Shown here one piece after another: positions 23,868 through 33,371 of a stretch of 64,000 nucleotides of DNA. The position numbers were made by a program, and so were the translations under genes. The stretch comes from Streptomyces radiopugnans. Its GTDB lineage: Bacteria > Actinomycetota > Actinomycetes > Streptomycetales > Streptomycetaceae. How positions within the stretch are numbered: the stretch's first letter is position 1; every line of letters begins with the position of its first letter. The notes below the pieces were generated by a model, which saw nothing but the letters and a program-made list of their open reading frames with translations, made no database searches and was not told where the DNA came from. The stretch is from the NCBI RefSeq assembly GCF_900110735.1, contig NZ_FOET01000001.1, forward strand, positions 496,001 to 560,000, written 5' to 3'.

Positions 23868-24323
23868 ATGCGTCACGTACACCGCGCTCGCCGCGCCCAC
23901 ACCCGCCGCATCCACACCGACCGCGTCCGCACCCTCGGCAACCGCGGCCACAGGGCCCGCCGGGCCGCACTGCCCGCAGCCGCCGCGGTGCTCACGGTGC
24001 TGACACCACAGACGGCCGTGTCGGCGGCGGCGCCGGCACCGCGTCTGGGGGAGTGCGCGGCCGGGGAGCTGTGCCTGTGGGAGCGTGCGGACTTCAGGGG
24101 GCCGCGCCGCACCCACGAACTGGCGGACACCGACATCGAGAGCTGTGTGCCGCTGCCACAGGGCACCTCCGCCGCCTCGCTCGCCAACCGCACCGGGCGG
24201 CCCGTCACGGCCTACCAGAGCGCGGAGTGCGCCGAGACCGGCGAGTTCGACACCTATCCGTCGGGCAGCTGGGCACCGCGGACGGATTACCGGGTGCGGG
24301 CCGTCAAGATCTGGGAGAGCTGA
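23868..24323 (+). CDS. Secreted peptidase inhibitor family I36 protein
   Basis: A 151-residue protein starting at ATG 23868 after GGGGAGAG. A long Arg/His-rich N-region and hydrophobic core (AALPAAAAVLTVLTP) form a signal peptide, with cleavage likely near AVSAAAPA. The mature part resembles I36 inhibitors of the SMPI type: CAAGELCLWERADFRGPR, ANRTGRPVTAYQSAEC and a C-terminal VRAVKIWES, with four cysteines for two disulfides. It probably inhibits an extracellular metalloproteinase or acts as a crystallin-like structural protein. Its 3' end overlaps the convergent potassium-channel gene by 20 bases. Confidence 0.8.
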   Translation: MRHVHRARRAHTRRIHTDRVRTLGNRGHRARRAALPAAAAVLTVLTPQTAVSAAAPAPRLGECAAGELCLWERADFRGPRRTHELADTDIESCVPLPQGTSAASLANRTGRPVTAYQSAECAETGEFDTYPSGSWAPRTDYRVRAVKIWES

Positions 24324-25116
24324 CGTGGCCCGTCCCGCCCGTCACCGCTCCGCCCGTCACCGTCCCGTCCCCGGGCCCACCCGAGCCCGTGAGCCCGCCC
24401 CGCAGCTCCGCGACCTCCGCCCGCAGGGCGCGTACCTCGGCCGTCAGCCCCTCGATCGCCGCCTTCTGCTGCCGCTCGGCGGCGTCCTCCTCGTCGAACC
24501 GGGCGATGAACCAGGCGGCGATGTTGGCGGTGACCACACCGAGCAGAGCGATCCCGGAGAGCATCAGCCCGATGGCCAGCAGCCGGCCCAGACCGGTGGT
24601 CGGCGCCAGATCGCCGTAGCCCACCGTGGTCATGGTGGTGAAGGACCACCACACCGCGTCACCGAGCGTCCTGATGTTGCCGTCCGGGGAGTTCCGCTCG
24701 ACCTCCAGCACGGCCAGCGAGCCGAACACCAGCAGCCCCAGGCACGAGCCGGCCACATAGGTGGTCACCCGTACCCGGGAGGCCATCCGGGCCCGCTGCC
24801 CCACCAGCAGCAGCGCGGAGACCAGCCGCAGCAGCCGCAGCGGCTGGAGCAGGGGAAGCAGTACCGCCAGCAGCGCGAGAGGCTGGCTGCGCACGAAGGC
24901 CCACCGCCGCGGGGCCAGCCGGAGCCGTACCGCGTAGTCCAGCGCGAACGCCGCCCAGACGCTCCATTCCACAGCCCTGCACACGTCCCGCACCCACGGA
25001 GCGAGGTCCGTGCGCACGATCGGTGCGGCATAGGCGACGGCGAAGAGGACCGACAACAGCAGCAGTGGTCCCTGCGTCCGGCGCTCCCAGCGTTCCTTGG
25101 CCCGTATGTCCGCCAT
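24304..25116 (-). CDS. Potassium channel, voltage-sensor-like, with C-terminal coiled coil
   Basis: A 270-residue membrane protein from ATG 25116 (ATG 25125 is possible). Hydrophobic segments S1-S3 come first, then an S4-like LLPLLQPLRLLRLVSALLLV with regularly spaced Arg. The pore helix and filter are WWSFTTMTTVGYGD, the K+ signature, followed by the inner helix (LAIGLMLSGIALLGVVTANI). A cytoplasmic coiled coil (EEDAAERQQKAAIEGLTAEV, RALRAEVAELR) probably holds the tetramer together. A Gly/Thr-rich tail ends the protein. Expected role: K+ flux at the cell membrane. No RCK domain is seen. Confidence 0.9.
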   Translation of the reverse strand: MADIRAKERWERRTQGPLLLLSVLFAVAYAAPIVRTDLAPWVRDVCRAVEWSVWAAFALDYAVRLRLAPRRWAFVRSQPLALLAVLLPLLQPLRLLRLVSALLLVGQRARMASRVRVTTYVAGSCLGLLVFGSLAVLEVERNSPDGNIRTLGDAVWWSFTTMTTVGYGDLAPTTGLGRLLAIGLMLSGIALLGVVTANIAAWFIARFDEEDAAERQQKAAIEGLTAEVRALRAEVAELRGGLTGSGGPGDGTVTGGAVTGGTGHVSSPRS

Positions 25117-25184
25117 GCCCGGCATCGTACGGGGGTCCCGGGGTATCCGAAGCCACAGCCGGTCCGACGACCCTGGGAGGGAAG

Positions 25185-25475
25185 ATGACGGGCACGCGGT
25201 ACTTCGAAGGCAAACGGCGCGGCGGCGGGGATCTCACCGGGGACGAGCGCTCGACGTTCGGTGTCATCGGCGCGGTCTGCGCGGTCGTCGGGCTCTTCGT
25301 GATGGGGTTCGTGCTCGGCCCCATCGCGATGGTCTGCGGCTGGCTCGCCATGGGGCGCCGCTGGAACACCCGGTCGAAGGCGGCGGTGGTGGCCGTGGTC
25401 CTGGGCGCGCTGGACACCGTCTTCGGCCTGATATGGCTCTTCGCCGCCTCCGGTTCGTGGGGGCTGTGGGTGTGA
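25185..25475 (+). CDS. DUF4190-type small membrane protein
   Basis: A 96-residue protein starting at ATG 25185 with GGGAGGGAAG upstream. Two hydrophobic segments (TFGVIGAVCAVVGLFVMGFV and AAVVAVVLGALDTVFGLIWL) flank the basic, Gly-rich turn GWLAMGRRWNTRSKA, the DUF4190 layout. The function is unknown. It is convergent with aceE across a strong terminator. Confidence 0.8.
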   Translation: MTGTRYFEGKRRGGGDLTGDERSTFGVIGAVCAVVGLFVMGFVLGPIAMVCGWLAMGRRWNTRSKAAVVAVVLGALDTVFGLIWLFAASGSWGLWV

Positions 25476-25489
25476 CGGCGCGCTGTGCG

Positions 25490-25535
25490 TGACGTGCCCC
25501 GGCCCCGGCTTCCAGGCCGGGGCCGGGGCACGTCA
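25490..25535. terminator. Bidirectional terminator, 20-bp perfect stem
   Basis: 25490-25509 pairs perfectly with 25516-25535 around a 6-base loop; the outer stem is TGACGTGCCCC. It separates the DUF4190 gene from convergent aceE. Confidence 0.85.
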
Positions 25536-25579
25536 TGCGGCACGTCGGCGCAATCCGCGGCCGGGGCCGCGGTCGCGGA

Positions 25580-28312
25580 TCAGGCGTCCCCGCCCGCCGG
25601 GCCCGGGTCGGCGGCGGTCACATCGAGCAGCCGGTACCGGTCGATGGCCTGCTTGAGCACCGAGCGGTCCACCTTCCCCTCCCCGGCCAGCTCGGTGAGC
25701 ACACCCAGGACGATCGACTCGGCGTCGATGTGGAAGAAGCGCCGCGCCGCGCCGCGGGTGTCGGCGAAGCCGAAACCGTCCGCGCCCAGCGACTGGTAGC
25801 GGTTCGGCACCCAGCGGGCGATCTGGTCGGGCACCGAGCGCATCCAGTCCGAGACGGCCAGCACCGGGCCCTCGGTCCCCTGGAGCTTGCGGGTCACGTA
25901 CGGCACGCCCTGCTCCTCCTCCGGGTGCAGCAGGTTGTGCTCCTCGACCGAGACGGCCTCGCGGCGCAGTTCGTTCCACGAGGTCGCCGACCAGACGTCC
26001 GCCCGGACATCCCAGTCCTCGGCGAGGATGCGCTGTGCCTCCACGGCCCAGGGCACCGCCACGCCGGAGGCGAGGATCTGCGCCGGGATCGACCCGGCCT
26101 CACCCTGCCGGTACCGGTAGAGCCCCTTGACGATGCCCTCGGCGTCCACGCCCTCGGGCTCCGCGGGCTGCCTGATCGGCTCGTTGTAGACGGTCAGGTA
26201 GTAGAAGACGTCCTCGGCGTTCTCGCCGTACATACGCCGCAGGCCGTCCTGCACGATGTGGGCGATCTCGAAGCCGAAGGCCGGGTCGTAGGCGACGCAG
26301 GCCGGGTTGGTCGAGGCCAGCAGCTGGGAGTGGCCGTCGGCGTGCTGCAGCCCCTCACCGGTCAGCGTGGTGCGGCCGGCCGTCGCGCCGAGCACGAAGC
26401 CGCGCGCGAGCTGGTCGGCCATCTGCCAGAACTGGTCGCCGGTGCGCTGGAACCCGAACATCGAGTAGAAGACGTAGACCGGGATCAGCGGCTCACCGTG
26501 GGTGGCGTAGGCCGAGCCCGCGGCGATCAGCGAAGCCGTGCACCCGGCCTCGGAGATGCCGTCGTGCAGCATCTGGCCGTTGGGGGACTCCTTGTACGCC
26601 AGCAGCAGCTCGCGGTCCACCGACTCGTAGGTCTGGCCCAGCGGGTTGTAGATCTTGGCCGACGGGAAGAACGAGTCCATTCCGAAGGTGCGGTACTCGT
26701 CGGGGGCGATCAGCACGAACCGCTTGCCGATCTCCTTGTCCCGCATCAGGTCCTTCAGCAGCCGCACGAACGCCATCGTGCTGGCGACCTGCTGCTGGCC
26801 GGAGCCCTTCTTCACCGTGGCGTAGGTCTTGTCGCCCGGCAGCACCAGCGGCTTGGAGCGGTCCACGCGCCTGGGCGTGAAGCCGTCCAGCTCGCGCCGC
26901 CGGTCGTGCATGTACTGGATCTCCTCCGACTCCCGCCCCGGGTGGTAGTAGGGGGGCAGGCCGGACTCCAGCTCCTTGTCGGAGATCGGCAGGTGCAGCC
27001 GGTCGCGGAAGCGCTTGAGGTCCTCGACCGTCAGCTTCTTCATCTGGTGGGTGGCGTTGCGGCCCTCGAAGTTCGGGCCGAGCGTCCAGCCCTTGACCGT
27101 CTGCGCCAGGATCACCGTCGGCTGGCCCTTGTGCTCCCGGGCCGCCTTGTAGGCCGCGTACACCTTGCGGTGGTCGTGACCGCCGCGCCCCAGGTGCAGG
27201 ATCTGCTCGTCGGTCATGTTCTCGACCATCTTCCGCAGCCGGTGGTCGCCGCCGAAGAAGTGCTCGCGGATGTACGCGCCGGTCTCGGTGGCGTACGTCT
27301 GGAACTGGCCGTCGGGGGTGGTGTTCAGCTTGTTGACCAGCACACCGTCGCGGTCCTGTGCCAGCAGCGGGTCCCAGGAGCGGTCCCAGATGACCTTGAT
27401 CACGTTCCAGCCGGCGCCGCGGAAGGCCGACTCCAGCTCCTGGATGATCTTGCCGTTGCCGCGCACCGGGCCGTCGAGCCGCTGGAGGTTGCAGTTGACC
27501 ACGAAGGTCAGGTTGTCCAGGCCCTCGCGGGCGGCCAGGGAGAGCTGCCCCAGGGACTCGGGCTCGTCCATCTCGCCGTCGCCCAGGAAGGCCCACACAT
27601 GGCAGTTGGAGGTGTCGGCGATCCCGCGCGCCTGCATGTAGCGGTTCATCCGGGCCTGGTAGATCGCCCCGATCGGGCCGAGCCCCATGGAGACGGTCGG
27701 GAACTCCCAGAAGTCAGGCATCGACCGCGGGTGCGGGTAGCTGGACAGACCGTCGGGCGCCTTCGACTTCTCCTGGCGGAACCCGTCGAGCTGCGCCTCG
27801 GTGAGCCGGTCCAGCAGGAAGGCGCGGGCGTAGATGCCGGGGGAGGCGTGGCCCTGGAAGAAGATCTGGTCGCCGCCGTCGCCGCCGTCCTTGCCGCGGA
27901 AGAAGTGGTTGAAGCCCACGTCGTACAGCGAGGCCGAGGAGGCGAAGGTGGCGATGTGGCCGCCCACCCCGATGCCCGGCCGCTGAGCGCGCGAGACCAT
28001 CACGGCCGCGTTCCAGCGGGTCGCGTTGAGGATCTTGCGTTCGATCTCCTCGTTGCCGGGAAAGAACGGCTCGTCCTTGGTCGCGATGGTGTTGACGTAG
28101 TCCGTGCTGCGCATCTCCGGCACGGCCACACGCTTCTCGCGGGCGCGCTCGATGAGGCGGAGCATCAGGTAGCGGGCACGTTCCCGGCCCCGCTCGTCGA
28201 CGGCGGCGTCGAGCGAGTCGAGCCATTCCCGGGTCTCCTCGGGATCGAAGTCCGGGACCTGGCTGGGAAGGCCACCAATGATGATCGGGTTGCGATCGGA
28301 TCCGGAAGCCAC
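25580..28312 (-). CDS. aceE: Pyruvate dehydrogenase E1 component, homodimeric type
   Basis: A 910-residue thiamine-diphosphate enzyme that decarboxylates pyruvate and acetylates the lipoyl group of E2. GTG 28312 is preferred because AAGGA precedes it and the protein then begins [19 protein letters not shown] 28366 would add 18 residues without a ribosome site. Seen: [36 protein letters not shown] (catalytic His), the ThDP/Mg motif [10 protein letters not shown] onward, and [20 protein letters not shown] in the transketolase-like pyrimidine domain, with the C-terminal domain following. Length fits the family. It is divergent from DUF3052, and E2/E3 genes are not in the window. Confidence 0.97.
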   Translation of the reverse strand: MASGSDRNPIIIGGLPSQVPDFDPEETREWLDSLDAAVDERGRERARYLMLRLIERAREKRVAVPEMRSTDYVNTIATKDEPFFPGNEEIERKILNATRWNAAVMVSRAQRPGIGVGGHIATFASSASLYDVGFNHFFRGKDGGDGGDQIFFQGHASPGIYARAFLLDRLTEAQLDGFRQEKSKAPDGLSSYPHPRSMPDFWEFPTVSMGLGPIGAIYQARMNRYMQARGIADTSNCHVWAFLGDGEMDEPESLGQLSLAAREGLDNLTFVVNCNLQRLDGPVRGNGKIIQELESAFRGAGWNVIKVIWDRSWDPLLAQDRDGVLVNKLNTTPDGQFQTYATETGAYIREHFFGGDHRLRKMVENMTDEQILHLGRGGHDHRKVYAAYKAAREHKGQPTVILAQTVKGWTLGPNFEGRNATHQMKKLTVEDLKRFRDRLHLPISDKELESGLPPYYHPGRESEEIQYMHDRRRELDGFTPRRVDRSKPLVLPGDKTYATVKKGSGQQQVASTMAFVRLLKDLMRDKEIGKRFVLIAPDEYRTFGMDSFFPSAKIYNPLGQTYESVDRELLLAYKESPNGQMLHDGISEAGCTASLIAAGSAYATHGEPLIPVYVFYSMFGFQRTGDQFWQMADQLARGFVLGATAGRTTLTGEGLQHADGHSQLLASTNPACVAYDPAFGFEIAHIVQDGLRRMYGENAEDVFYYLTVYNEPIRQPAEPEGVDAEGIVKGLYRYRQGEAGSIPAQILASGVAVPWAVEAQRILAEDWDVRADVWSATSWNELRREAVSVEEHNLLHPEEEQGVPYVTRKLQGTEGPVLAVSDWMRSVPDQIARWVPNRYQSLGADGFGFADTRGAARRFFHIDAESIVLGVLTELAGEGKVDRSVLKQAIDRYRLLDVTAADPGPAGGDA

Positions 28313-28732
28313 GCTGTTCCTTCGCTGTTCGGTCTTGCTCTGCTGGGATGTCGCGCCGTCTCCCATCGTGTACCGCTGGGGCGGATACGTCATCTCTACC
28401 GAGGGGTAACCCCACTCCGTGAGACGCCCGGGTGCCCGGGCCGTTGCGGCCGGGGCGTGAGTCGGCCGAACGGCAACCCTACGCCCAAGAGGGCCGCGGT
28501 CCACGCACGGCCGTTCGACCCTGGCCTTATTCGCCATCGATTGGGGCAAAATAGGCGTACGGGTGTGCCGTGCACCACAGCGGTTCAGGTGGTGTGGGGC
28601 GACACGTCAACGTTTGGGCGGGATCAGCGGCCGGGTACTTGCGCGATCGGTCCGGCCCGTGTGGACTACGCCCAATGCTCCGCGCGCCCGCGCGGGCACC
28701 AGCTACTTTCGAAAGATGACAGGAGGCAATCC
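28313..28732. other. 420-bp divergent promoter region, aceE / DUF3052
   Basis: Non-coding, with an AT-richer patch near 28525-28555. Promoters for both genes should lie here; I see no operator pattern I would defend. Confidence 0.4.
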
Positions 28733-29173
28733 GTGAGCGCGACCGCGGACCACGCGGAGGAGCGGACCAACCCCGCCGCGAGGCTGGGTTTCCAGCCCGG
28801 GCAGGTGGTCCAGGAGCTCGGTTACGACGACGACGCCGAGCAGGCCCTCCGCGAGGGAATCGAGGCCATCACGGGCCAGGAACTCGTCGACGAGGACTAC
28901 GACGACATGGCCGACGCCGTGGTGCTGTGGTTCCGCGAGGATGACGGCGACCTGACGGACGCGCTGGTGGACGCCATCACGTTGGTCGAGGACGGTGCCC
29001 CGGTCTGGCTGATGACGCCGAAGACCGGGCGGCCCGGGTACGTCGAGCCGAGCGAGATCGGCGAGGCGGCCCAGACCGCGGGCCTGGCCCAGACGAGCAC
29101 CGTCAACGCCGGCAAGGACTGGACCGGCAACCGCCTGGTCACCCCGAAGACCGCCCGCACGGGCAAGCGGTGA
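28733..29173 (+). CDS. DUF3052 protein
   Basis: A 146-residue acidic cytoplasmic protein; GTG 28733 follows AGGAGG. The DUF3052 pattern is clear: RLGFQPGQVVQELGYDDDAE, QALREGIEAITGQELVDEDY, DDMADAVVLWFREDDGDL, APVWLMTPKTGRPGYV. The C-terminal tail (GKDWTGNRLVTPKTARTGKR) is short and basic. The function is unknown. The aceE-DUF3052-AhpE neighbourhood also occurs in Mycobacterium, so it is an old actinobacterial arrangement that may tie the protein to redox or pyruvate metabolism. Confidence 0.9.
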   Translation: MSATADHAEERTNPAARLGFQPGQVVQELGYDDDAEQALREGIEAITGQELVDEDYDDMADAVVLWFREDDGDLTDALVDAITLVEDGAPVWLMTPKTGRPGYVEPSEIGEAAQTAGLAQTSTVNAGKDWTGNRLVTPKTARTGKR

Positions 29174-29212
29174 CCCACCACTGATCCCTCCCGGCCTCCC
29201 GAGGAGACCGGG

Positions 29213-29250
29213 CCGAGCCCCCGTACGGCACCCGCCGTACGGGGGCTCGG
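29213..29250 (+). terminator. Intrinsic terminator, 17-bp stem with T-rich tail
   Basis: CCGAGCCCCCGTACGGC (29213-29229) pairs perfectly with 29234-29250 around ACCC and is followed by TGCTTTT. It ends the DUF3052 transcript. Confidence 0.85.
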
Positions 29251-29316
29251 TGCTTTTCGGGGGCCCGGGGGCCCTGCGTAGGGTGGGGGCGTCACCTACA
29301 GAAGGGAAACGCGTCC

Positions 29317-29775
29317 ATGGCGATCGAGGTGGGCAACAAGGCCCCGGAGTTCGAGCTGAGGAACCAGCACGGCGAGACCGTGCGGCTCGCGGACTTCAAG
29401 GGGGAGAAGAACGTCGTCCTGCTCTTCTACCCCTTCGCCTTCACCGGGGTGTGCACCGGCGAGCTGTGCGCCCTGCGTGACGAGCTGCCCCGCTTCGTCA
29501 ACGACGACGCCCAGCTCCTGGCCGTCTCGTGCGACTCCCCGTTCACGCTGCGCGTCTTCGCGGAGCAGGAGGGGCTCGACTACCCGCTGCTGTCGGACTT
29601 CTGGCCGCACGGCGACACCGCGCGCGAGTACGGCGTCTTCGACGAGGAGAAGGGGTGCGCGGTGCGCGGAACCTTCATCATCGACAAGGAGGGCGTGGTG
29701 CGCTGGACGGTGGTCAACGCGCTGCCCGACGCACGCGATCTGAACGAGTACGCGAAGGCCCTCGAAAGCCTGTAG
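29317..29775 (+). CDS. ahpE: Peroxiredoxin, AhpE type
   Basis: A 152-residue thioredoxin-fold peroxidase. The catalytic motif [13 protein letters not shown] has the peroxidatic Cys46 and another Cys51; further Cys are in AVSCDSPF and KGCAVRG. It fits the one-Cys-like AhpE group that reduces peroxides in the cytoplasm, using small thiols or thioredoxin. ATG 29317 follows AGAAGGGAAA. It lies directly after DUF3052 and before the TerD genes, suggesting an oxidative or metal stress context. Confidence 0.92.
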   Translation: MAIEVGNKAPEFELRNQHGETVRLADFKGEKNVVLLFYPFAFTGVCTGELCALRDELPRFVNDDAQLLAVSCDSPFTLRVFAEQEGLDYPLLSDFWPHGDTAREYGVFDEEKGCAVRGTFIIDKEGVVRWTVVNALPDARDLNEYAKALESL

Positions 29776-29879
29776 AGCCCTGCGAACGCCGGGAACCGAT
29801 CACTAGGATCGGCTCGTTATCGAACGGCATCCACGCAACGGGGGCACATCGTGCTCCTCATGACCAACCGGGAGGACTC

Positions 29880-30455
29880 GTGGGAGTCAGCCTCAGCAAG
29901 GGCGGCAACGTCTCGCTGACCAAGGAAGCCCCCAACCTGACCGCCGTGATCGTCGGTCTCGGCTGGGACGCCCGCACCACCACGGGCACGGACTTCGACC
30001 TGGACGCCAGCGCGCTGCTGACGAACGCCGAGGGGAAGGTCGTCTCCGACCAGCACTTCGTCTTCTTCAACAACCTCACCAGCCCCGACGGCTCCGTGGA
30101 GCACACCGGTGACAACCTCACCGGTGAGGGCGAGGGCGACGACGAGGTCATCAAGGTGAACCTCGCGGGGGTGCCCGCGGAGGTCGCCAAGATCGTTTTC
30201 CCGGTGTCGATCTACGAGGCCGAGACCCGCCAGCAGAGCTTCGGCCAGGTCCGCAACGCCTACATCCGCGTGGTCAACCAGGCCGACAACAAGGAGCTGG
30301 CGCGCTACGACCTGAGCGAGGACGCCTCCACCGAGACCGCCATGGTCTTCGGCGAGCTGTACCGCCACGGCGCGGAGTGGAAATTCCGGGCCATCGGCCA
30401 GGGTTATGCCTCCGGGCTGCGCGGCATCGCGCAGGACTTCGGGGTGAACGTCTGA
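29880..30455 (+). CDS. terD: TerD-family stress protein
   Basis: A 191-residue cytoplasmic beta-sandwich protein, GTG start with GGGAGG upstream. TerD signatures: [39 protein letters not shown] (acidic calcium-binding residues), [50 protein letters not shown]. TerD proteins bind Ca2+ and form part of a membrane-linked complex with TerC and TerB for tellurite and general stress. A TAGGAT -10-like hexamer is at 29804-29809. It is nearly collinear with the next gene: a tandem duplication. Confidence 0.95.
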   Translation: MGVSLSKGGNVSLTKEAPNLTAVIVGLGWDARTTTGTDFDLDASALLTNAEGKVVSDQHFVFFNNLTSPDGSVEHTGDNLTGEGEGDDEVIKVNLAGVPAEVAKIVFPVSIYEAETRQQSFGQVRNAYIRVVNQADNKELARYDLSEDASTETAMVFGELYRHGAEWKFRAIGQGYASGLRGIAQDFGVNV

Positions 30456-30598
30456 GACCTGTCGGTCACCTCCTGCCGCCGGTCGGTTGCACCCGATCCC
30501 GGCAGTCTCCGGCGCCGCAGACTTCCATGTCCGGGAGGTATGCGGCGCCGGGTGTTCCGGGAACACTGGGCGCATCGCATCGGGAGAGGATCAGCAAC

Positions 30599-31174
30599 AT
30601 GGGCGTCACGCTTGCCAAGGGGGGCAATGTCTCCCTCTCCAAGGCCGCACCGAACCTGACCCGGGTCCAGATCGGTCTGGGCTGGAAGGCCCGTTCCACC
30701 ACGGGCGCGGACTTCGACCTGGACGCCAGCGCGCTGCTGTGCGCGGGCGGCCGGGTGCTCGGTGACGAGTACTTCGTCTTCTACAACAACCTCAAGAGTC
30801 CCGAGGGATCGGTCGAGCACACGGGCGACGAGCTGGTCGGCGGCACGGGCGGCGACGACGAGACGATCCTGGTGGACCTCACCCAGGTGCCCCAGCAGGT
30901 CGACAAGGTGGTCTTCGCGGTGTCGATCTACGAGGCCGAGACCCGGCGGCAGAGCTTCGGCCAGGTCACCGACGCGTACATCCGCGTGGTGAACCAGTCC
31001 GACGGCAACGAGCTGGCGCGCTACGACCTCACCGAGGACGCCTCCTCCGAGACGGCGATGATCTTCGGGGAACTCTACCGGTACGGGGGCGAGTGGAAGT
31101 TCCGGGCCGTCGGCCAGGGGTACGCGTCGGGGCTGCGGGGCATCGCCCTAGACTTCGGGGTAAACGTTTCGTAA
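30599..31174 (+). CDS. terD: TerD-family stress protein, second copy
   Basis: A 191-residue paralogue of the preceding protein, aligned over its full length without gaps near the ends ([76 protein letters not shown]). The acidic Ca-binding positions are conserved. ATG 30599 follows GGGAGAGGA. It probably works with the other TerD copies and the TerC protein downstream. Confidence 0.95.
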   Translation: MGVTLAKGGNVSLSKAAPNLTRVQIGLGWKARSTTGADFDLDASALLCAGGRVLGDEYFVFYNNLKSPEGSVEHTGDELVGGTGGDDETILVDLTQVPQQVDKVVFAVSIYEAETRRQSFGQVTDAYIRVVNQSDGNELARYDLTEDASSETAMIFGELYRYGGEWKFRAVGQGYASGLRGIALDFGVNVS

Positions 31175-31244
31175 AACAGGCCGCGCAGCGGCTCCACCAC
31201 CCACGGTGTGGGGGGATTCCCACCGAGAGAAGATTGGGTAATCA

Positions 31245-32405
31245 GTGGTTCTAAGGACATTCGGCTGGTCCTTCGGCGTCACCGCCGCCGGGCTCGTCAC
31301 CGCCTTCTTGTTCGGGGGGTGGGAGGCGTTCGCCCTGGTGGGGATCCTCTCCATCCTGGAGATCTCGCTGTCCTTCGACAACGCCGTCGTCAACGCCGGC
31401 GTGTTGAAGAAGATGAACGAGTTCTGGCAGAAGATCTTCCTCACCATCGGCATCCTCATCGCCGTGTTCGGCATGCGCCTGGTGTTCCCCATCGTGATCG
31501 TCTCCGTCTCGGCCCAGCTGGGGCCGATCGAGGCGGTCGACCTGGCGCTCAACGACCAGGAGCGGTACGAGCAGCTGGTCACCGACGCCCACCCGGCGAT
31601 CGCGGCCTTCGGCGGCATGTTCCTGCTGATGATCTTCCTCAACTTCCTCTTCGACGAGGAACGCGACGTCCACTGGCTCAAGGTGATCGAGCGCCCGCTG
31701 GCCCGCTTCGGGCAGGTCGAGGGTCTCGCGGTGGTCGTAGCCCTGATCGCCCTGCTGATCTCGGGCACCGTCCTCGGCACCCACGCCGTGCTCTACGACG
31801 GGCACTCCGACGAGTCCGCGACGGTCTACCTCGCGGGCATCGCGGGCCTGCTCACCTACCTCATCGTCAACGGCCTCTCCAGCCACTTCGAGAACAAGAT
31901 CGAAGAGGACGAGGAGCAGCAGCACGAGGCCGAGGAGGCCGCCCGGCGCGCGGGCAAGCAGGCCCCGGTCGTCCTGCTCGCCGGCAAGGCCGCGTTCTTC
32001 ATGTTCCTCTACCTGGAGGTCCTGGACGCGTCCTTCTCCTTCGACGGTGTCATCGGCGCCTTCGCCATCACCAACGACCCGGTCGTCATCGCGCTCGGCC
32101 TGGGCATCGGCGCGATGTACGTCCGGTCCCTGACCGTCTACCTGGTCCGCCAGGGCACGCTGGACGAGTACCGCTACCTGGAGCACGGCGCCCACTACGC
32201 CATCGGCGCCCTGGGCATCCTGCTGCTGATCACCATCAGGTGGCACGTCAACGAGGTCATCACCGGCCTCATCGGCGTCGCGCTGATCGGTACCGCCTTC
32301 TGGACCTCCCTGCGGCACAACCGCAGGGACGCCCTGCAGGGCGGAGGCGAGGGCGGCGAGGGCGGCAGCCCGGCGCAGAAGCCGGAGGTCCCCTCGGGCG
32401 TGTGA
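31245..32405 (+). CDS. TerC/DUF475-family integral membrane protein
   Basis: A 386-residue protein with about nine hydrophobic segments; GTG 31245 is the start. Paired acidic membrane motifs ILEISLSFDNAVVNAG and LEVLDASFSFDGVIGAFAIT are the hallmark of TerC-like metal transporters, with Asp/Asn likely to bind a cation within the membrane. A highly acidic cytoplasmic loop (NKIEEDEEQQHEAEEAARRA) lies between the halves and a Gly/Glu tail ends it. It probably anchors TerD proteins at the membrane and exports or senses a divalent metal. It is transcribed with the terD pair. Confidence 0.92.
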   Translation: MVLRTFGWSFGVTAAGLVTAFLFGGWEAFALVGILSILEISLSFDNAVVNAGVLKKMNEFWQKIFLTIGILIAVFGMRLVFPIVIVSVSAQLGPIEAVDLALNDQERYEQLVTDAHPAIAAFGGMFLLMIFLNFLFDEERDVHWLKVIERPLARFGQVEGLAVVVALIALLISGTVLGTHAVLYDGHSDESATVYLAGIAGLLTYLIVNGLSSHFENKIEEDEEQQHEAEEAARRAGKQAPVVLLAGKAAFFMFLYLEVLDASFSFDGVIGAFAITNDPVVIALGLGIGAMYVRSLTVYLVRQGTLDEYRYLEHGAHYAIGALGILLLITIRWHVNEVITGLIGVALIGTAFWTSLRHNRRDALQGGGEGGEGGSPAQKPEVPSGV

Positions 32406-32432
32406 CGGCGGCCCGATTGCGGAACGCTCTGT

Positions 32433-32470
32433 GCGGGGGCGGCCACGAGACGTCTCGTGGCCGCCCCCGC
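32433..32470. terminator. Perfect 38-bp palindrome after the TerC gene
   Basis: GCGGGGGCGGCCACGAGAC (32433-32451) is followed directly by its reverse complement (32452-32470). It is a strong cruciform or terminator between the terC-like and terA-like genes. Confidence 0.8.
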
Positions 32471-32539
32471 GGCGTGGCGCCGCAGACACGGTCATGGCAC
32501 GGTCATGGGACGGTCCGCTCGGAGTGGGGGTAGGAAGTC

Positions 32540-33298
32540 ATGGTCTCCCTGTGGGAGAACTGGCGCAGTGGCATGCGCAGGGGTCCGAAGTTCGACACGG
32601 TCGGCGGCTCGACGACATACGCGGTCGAGCTGACCAGGCGGCACTCGGCGATCTCGCTCACCCGGCAGGGCGCCGACAGCGGTCATCTGCAGATCAACCT
32701 CTCCTGGCGGATGCGCTCGTCCGACTTCGACGGACGGCGCCGGAGCGGCGGCCTGCTGCGCAACCCGCTCCAGGCGTTCAAGCCCGAGCCGGTGCAGGGG
32801 CACACCCAGGGCATGGTGACGGTCGACCTCGACCTGGCCTGCATGTACGAGCTGAAGGACGGCTCCAAGGGCGTCGTCCAGCCGCTCGGCGGGCTGCTGG
32901 GGGAGATCAACGCACCGCCGTACGTCAAGCTCAGCGGAGACGACCGGTTCGGCGGTTCTTCGGGCGAGACCATCTACGTCAACCTCGACCACAAGGACGA
33001 GATCAAGCGGCTGCTGGTCTTCGTCTACATCTACGACGGAACCCCGGCGTTCGACCGCACCCACGCCGTGGTCTCGCTGATCCCCAGCAACGGCCCGCGC
33101 ATCGAGGTCGGCCTCGACGAACGCGCCCCGGAGGCCCGCTCCTGCGCGGTGGTGCTGATCGAGAACGACAGCAAGGGACACCTGGTGGTCCGCCGGGAGG
33201 TGCGCTACGTCTACGGCTTCCAGTCGGAGCTCGACCGGCTCTACGGCTGGGGCCTGCAGTGGGGGCGCGGCTACAAGAGGAAGGCGGGCCGGGCGTGA
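32540..33298 (+). CDS. TerA-like tellurium-resistance protein
   Basis: A 252-residue cytoplasmic protein. It begins like TerA-type proteins of Streptomyces ter loci (VSLWENWRSGMRRGPKFDTV, YAVELTRRHSAISLTRQGAD) and contains VDLDLACMYELKDGSKGVVQ, IYVNLDHKDEIKRLLVFVYI and a C-terminal VYGFQSELDRLYGWGLQWGR, consistent with a diverged TerD-like beta fold. ATG 32540 is the start; ATG 32573 is possible. It is bounded by hairpins on both sides, so it may be monocistronic. The biochemical role is unknown. Confidence 0.75.
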   Translation: MVSLWENWRSGMRRGPKFDTVGGSTTYAVELTRRHSAISLTRQGADSGHLQINLSWRMRSSDFDGRRRSGGLLRNPLQAFKPEPVQGHTQGMVTVDLDLACMYELKDGSKGVVQPLGGLLGEINAPPYVKLSGDDRFGGSSGETIYVNLDHKDEIKRLLVFVYIYDGTPAFDRTHAVVSLIPSNGPRIEVGLDERAPEARSCAVVLIENDSKGHLVVRREVRYVYGFQSELDRLYGWGLQWGRGYKRKAGRA

Positions 33299-33305
33299 TC
33301 CGAAG

Positions 33306-33335
33306 CCGGGCCCGTGCGCTCCCGCACGGGCCCGG
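33306..33335. terminator. Bidirectional terminator, 13-bp stem
   Basis: CCGGGCCCGTGCG (33306-33318) pairs with CGCACGGGCCCGG (33323-33335) around a 4-base loop, between convergent terA-like and terD-like genes. Confidence 0.75.
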
Positions 33336-33371
33336 AGCGGCCCGCGCGGGCAGGCGCGCCGGCCGGCTCGG

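Noticed and set aside
25535..29173. 1212-codon plus-strand frame across aceE and DUF3052
   Set aside because: Only its last 146 codons are a real gene; the rest is antisense to aceE, whose catalytic motifs are unambiguous.
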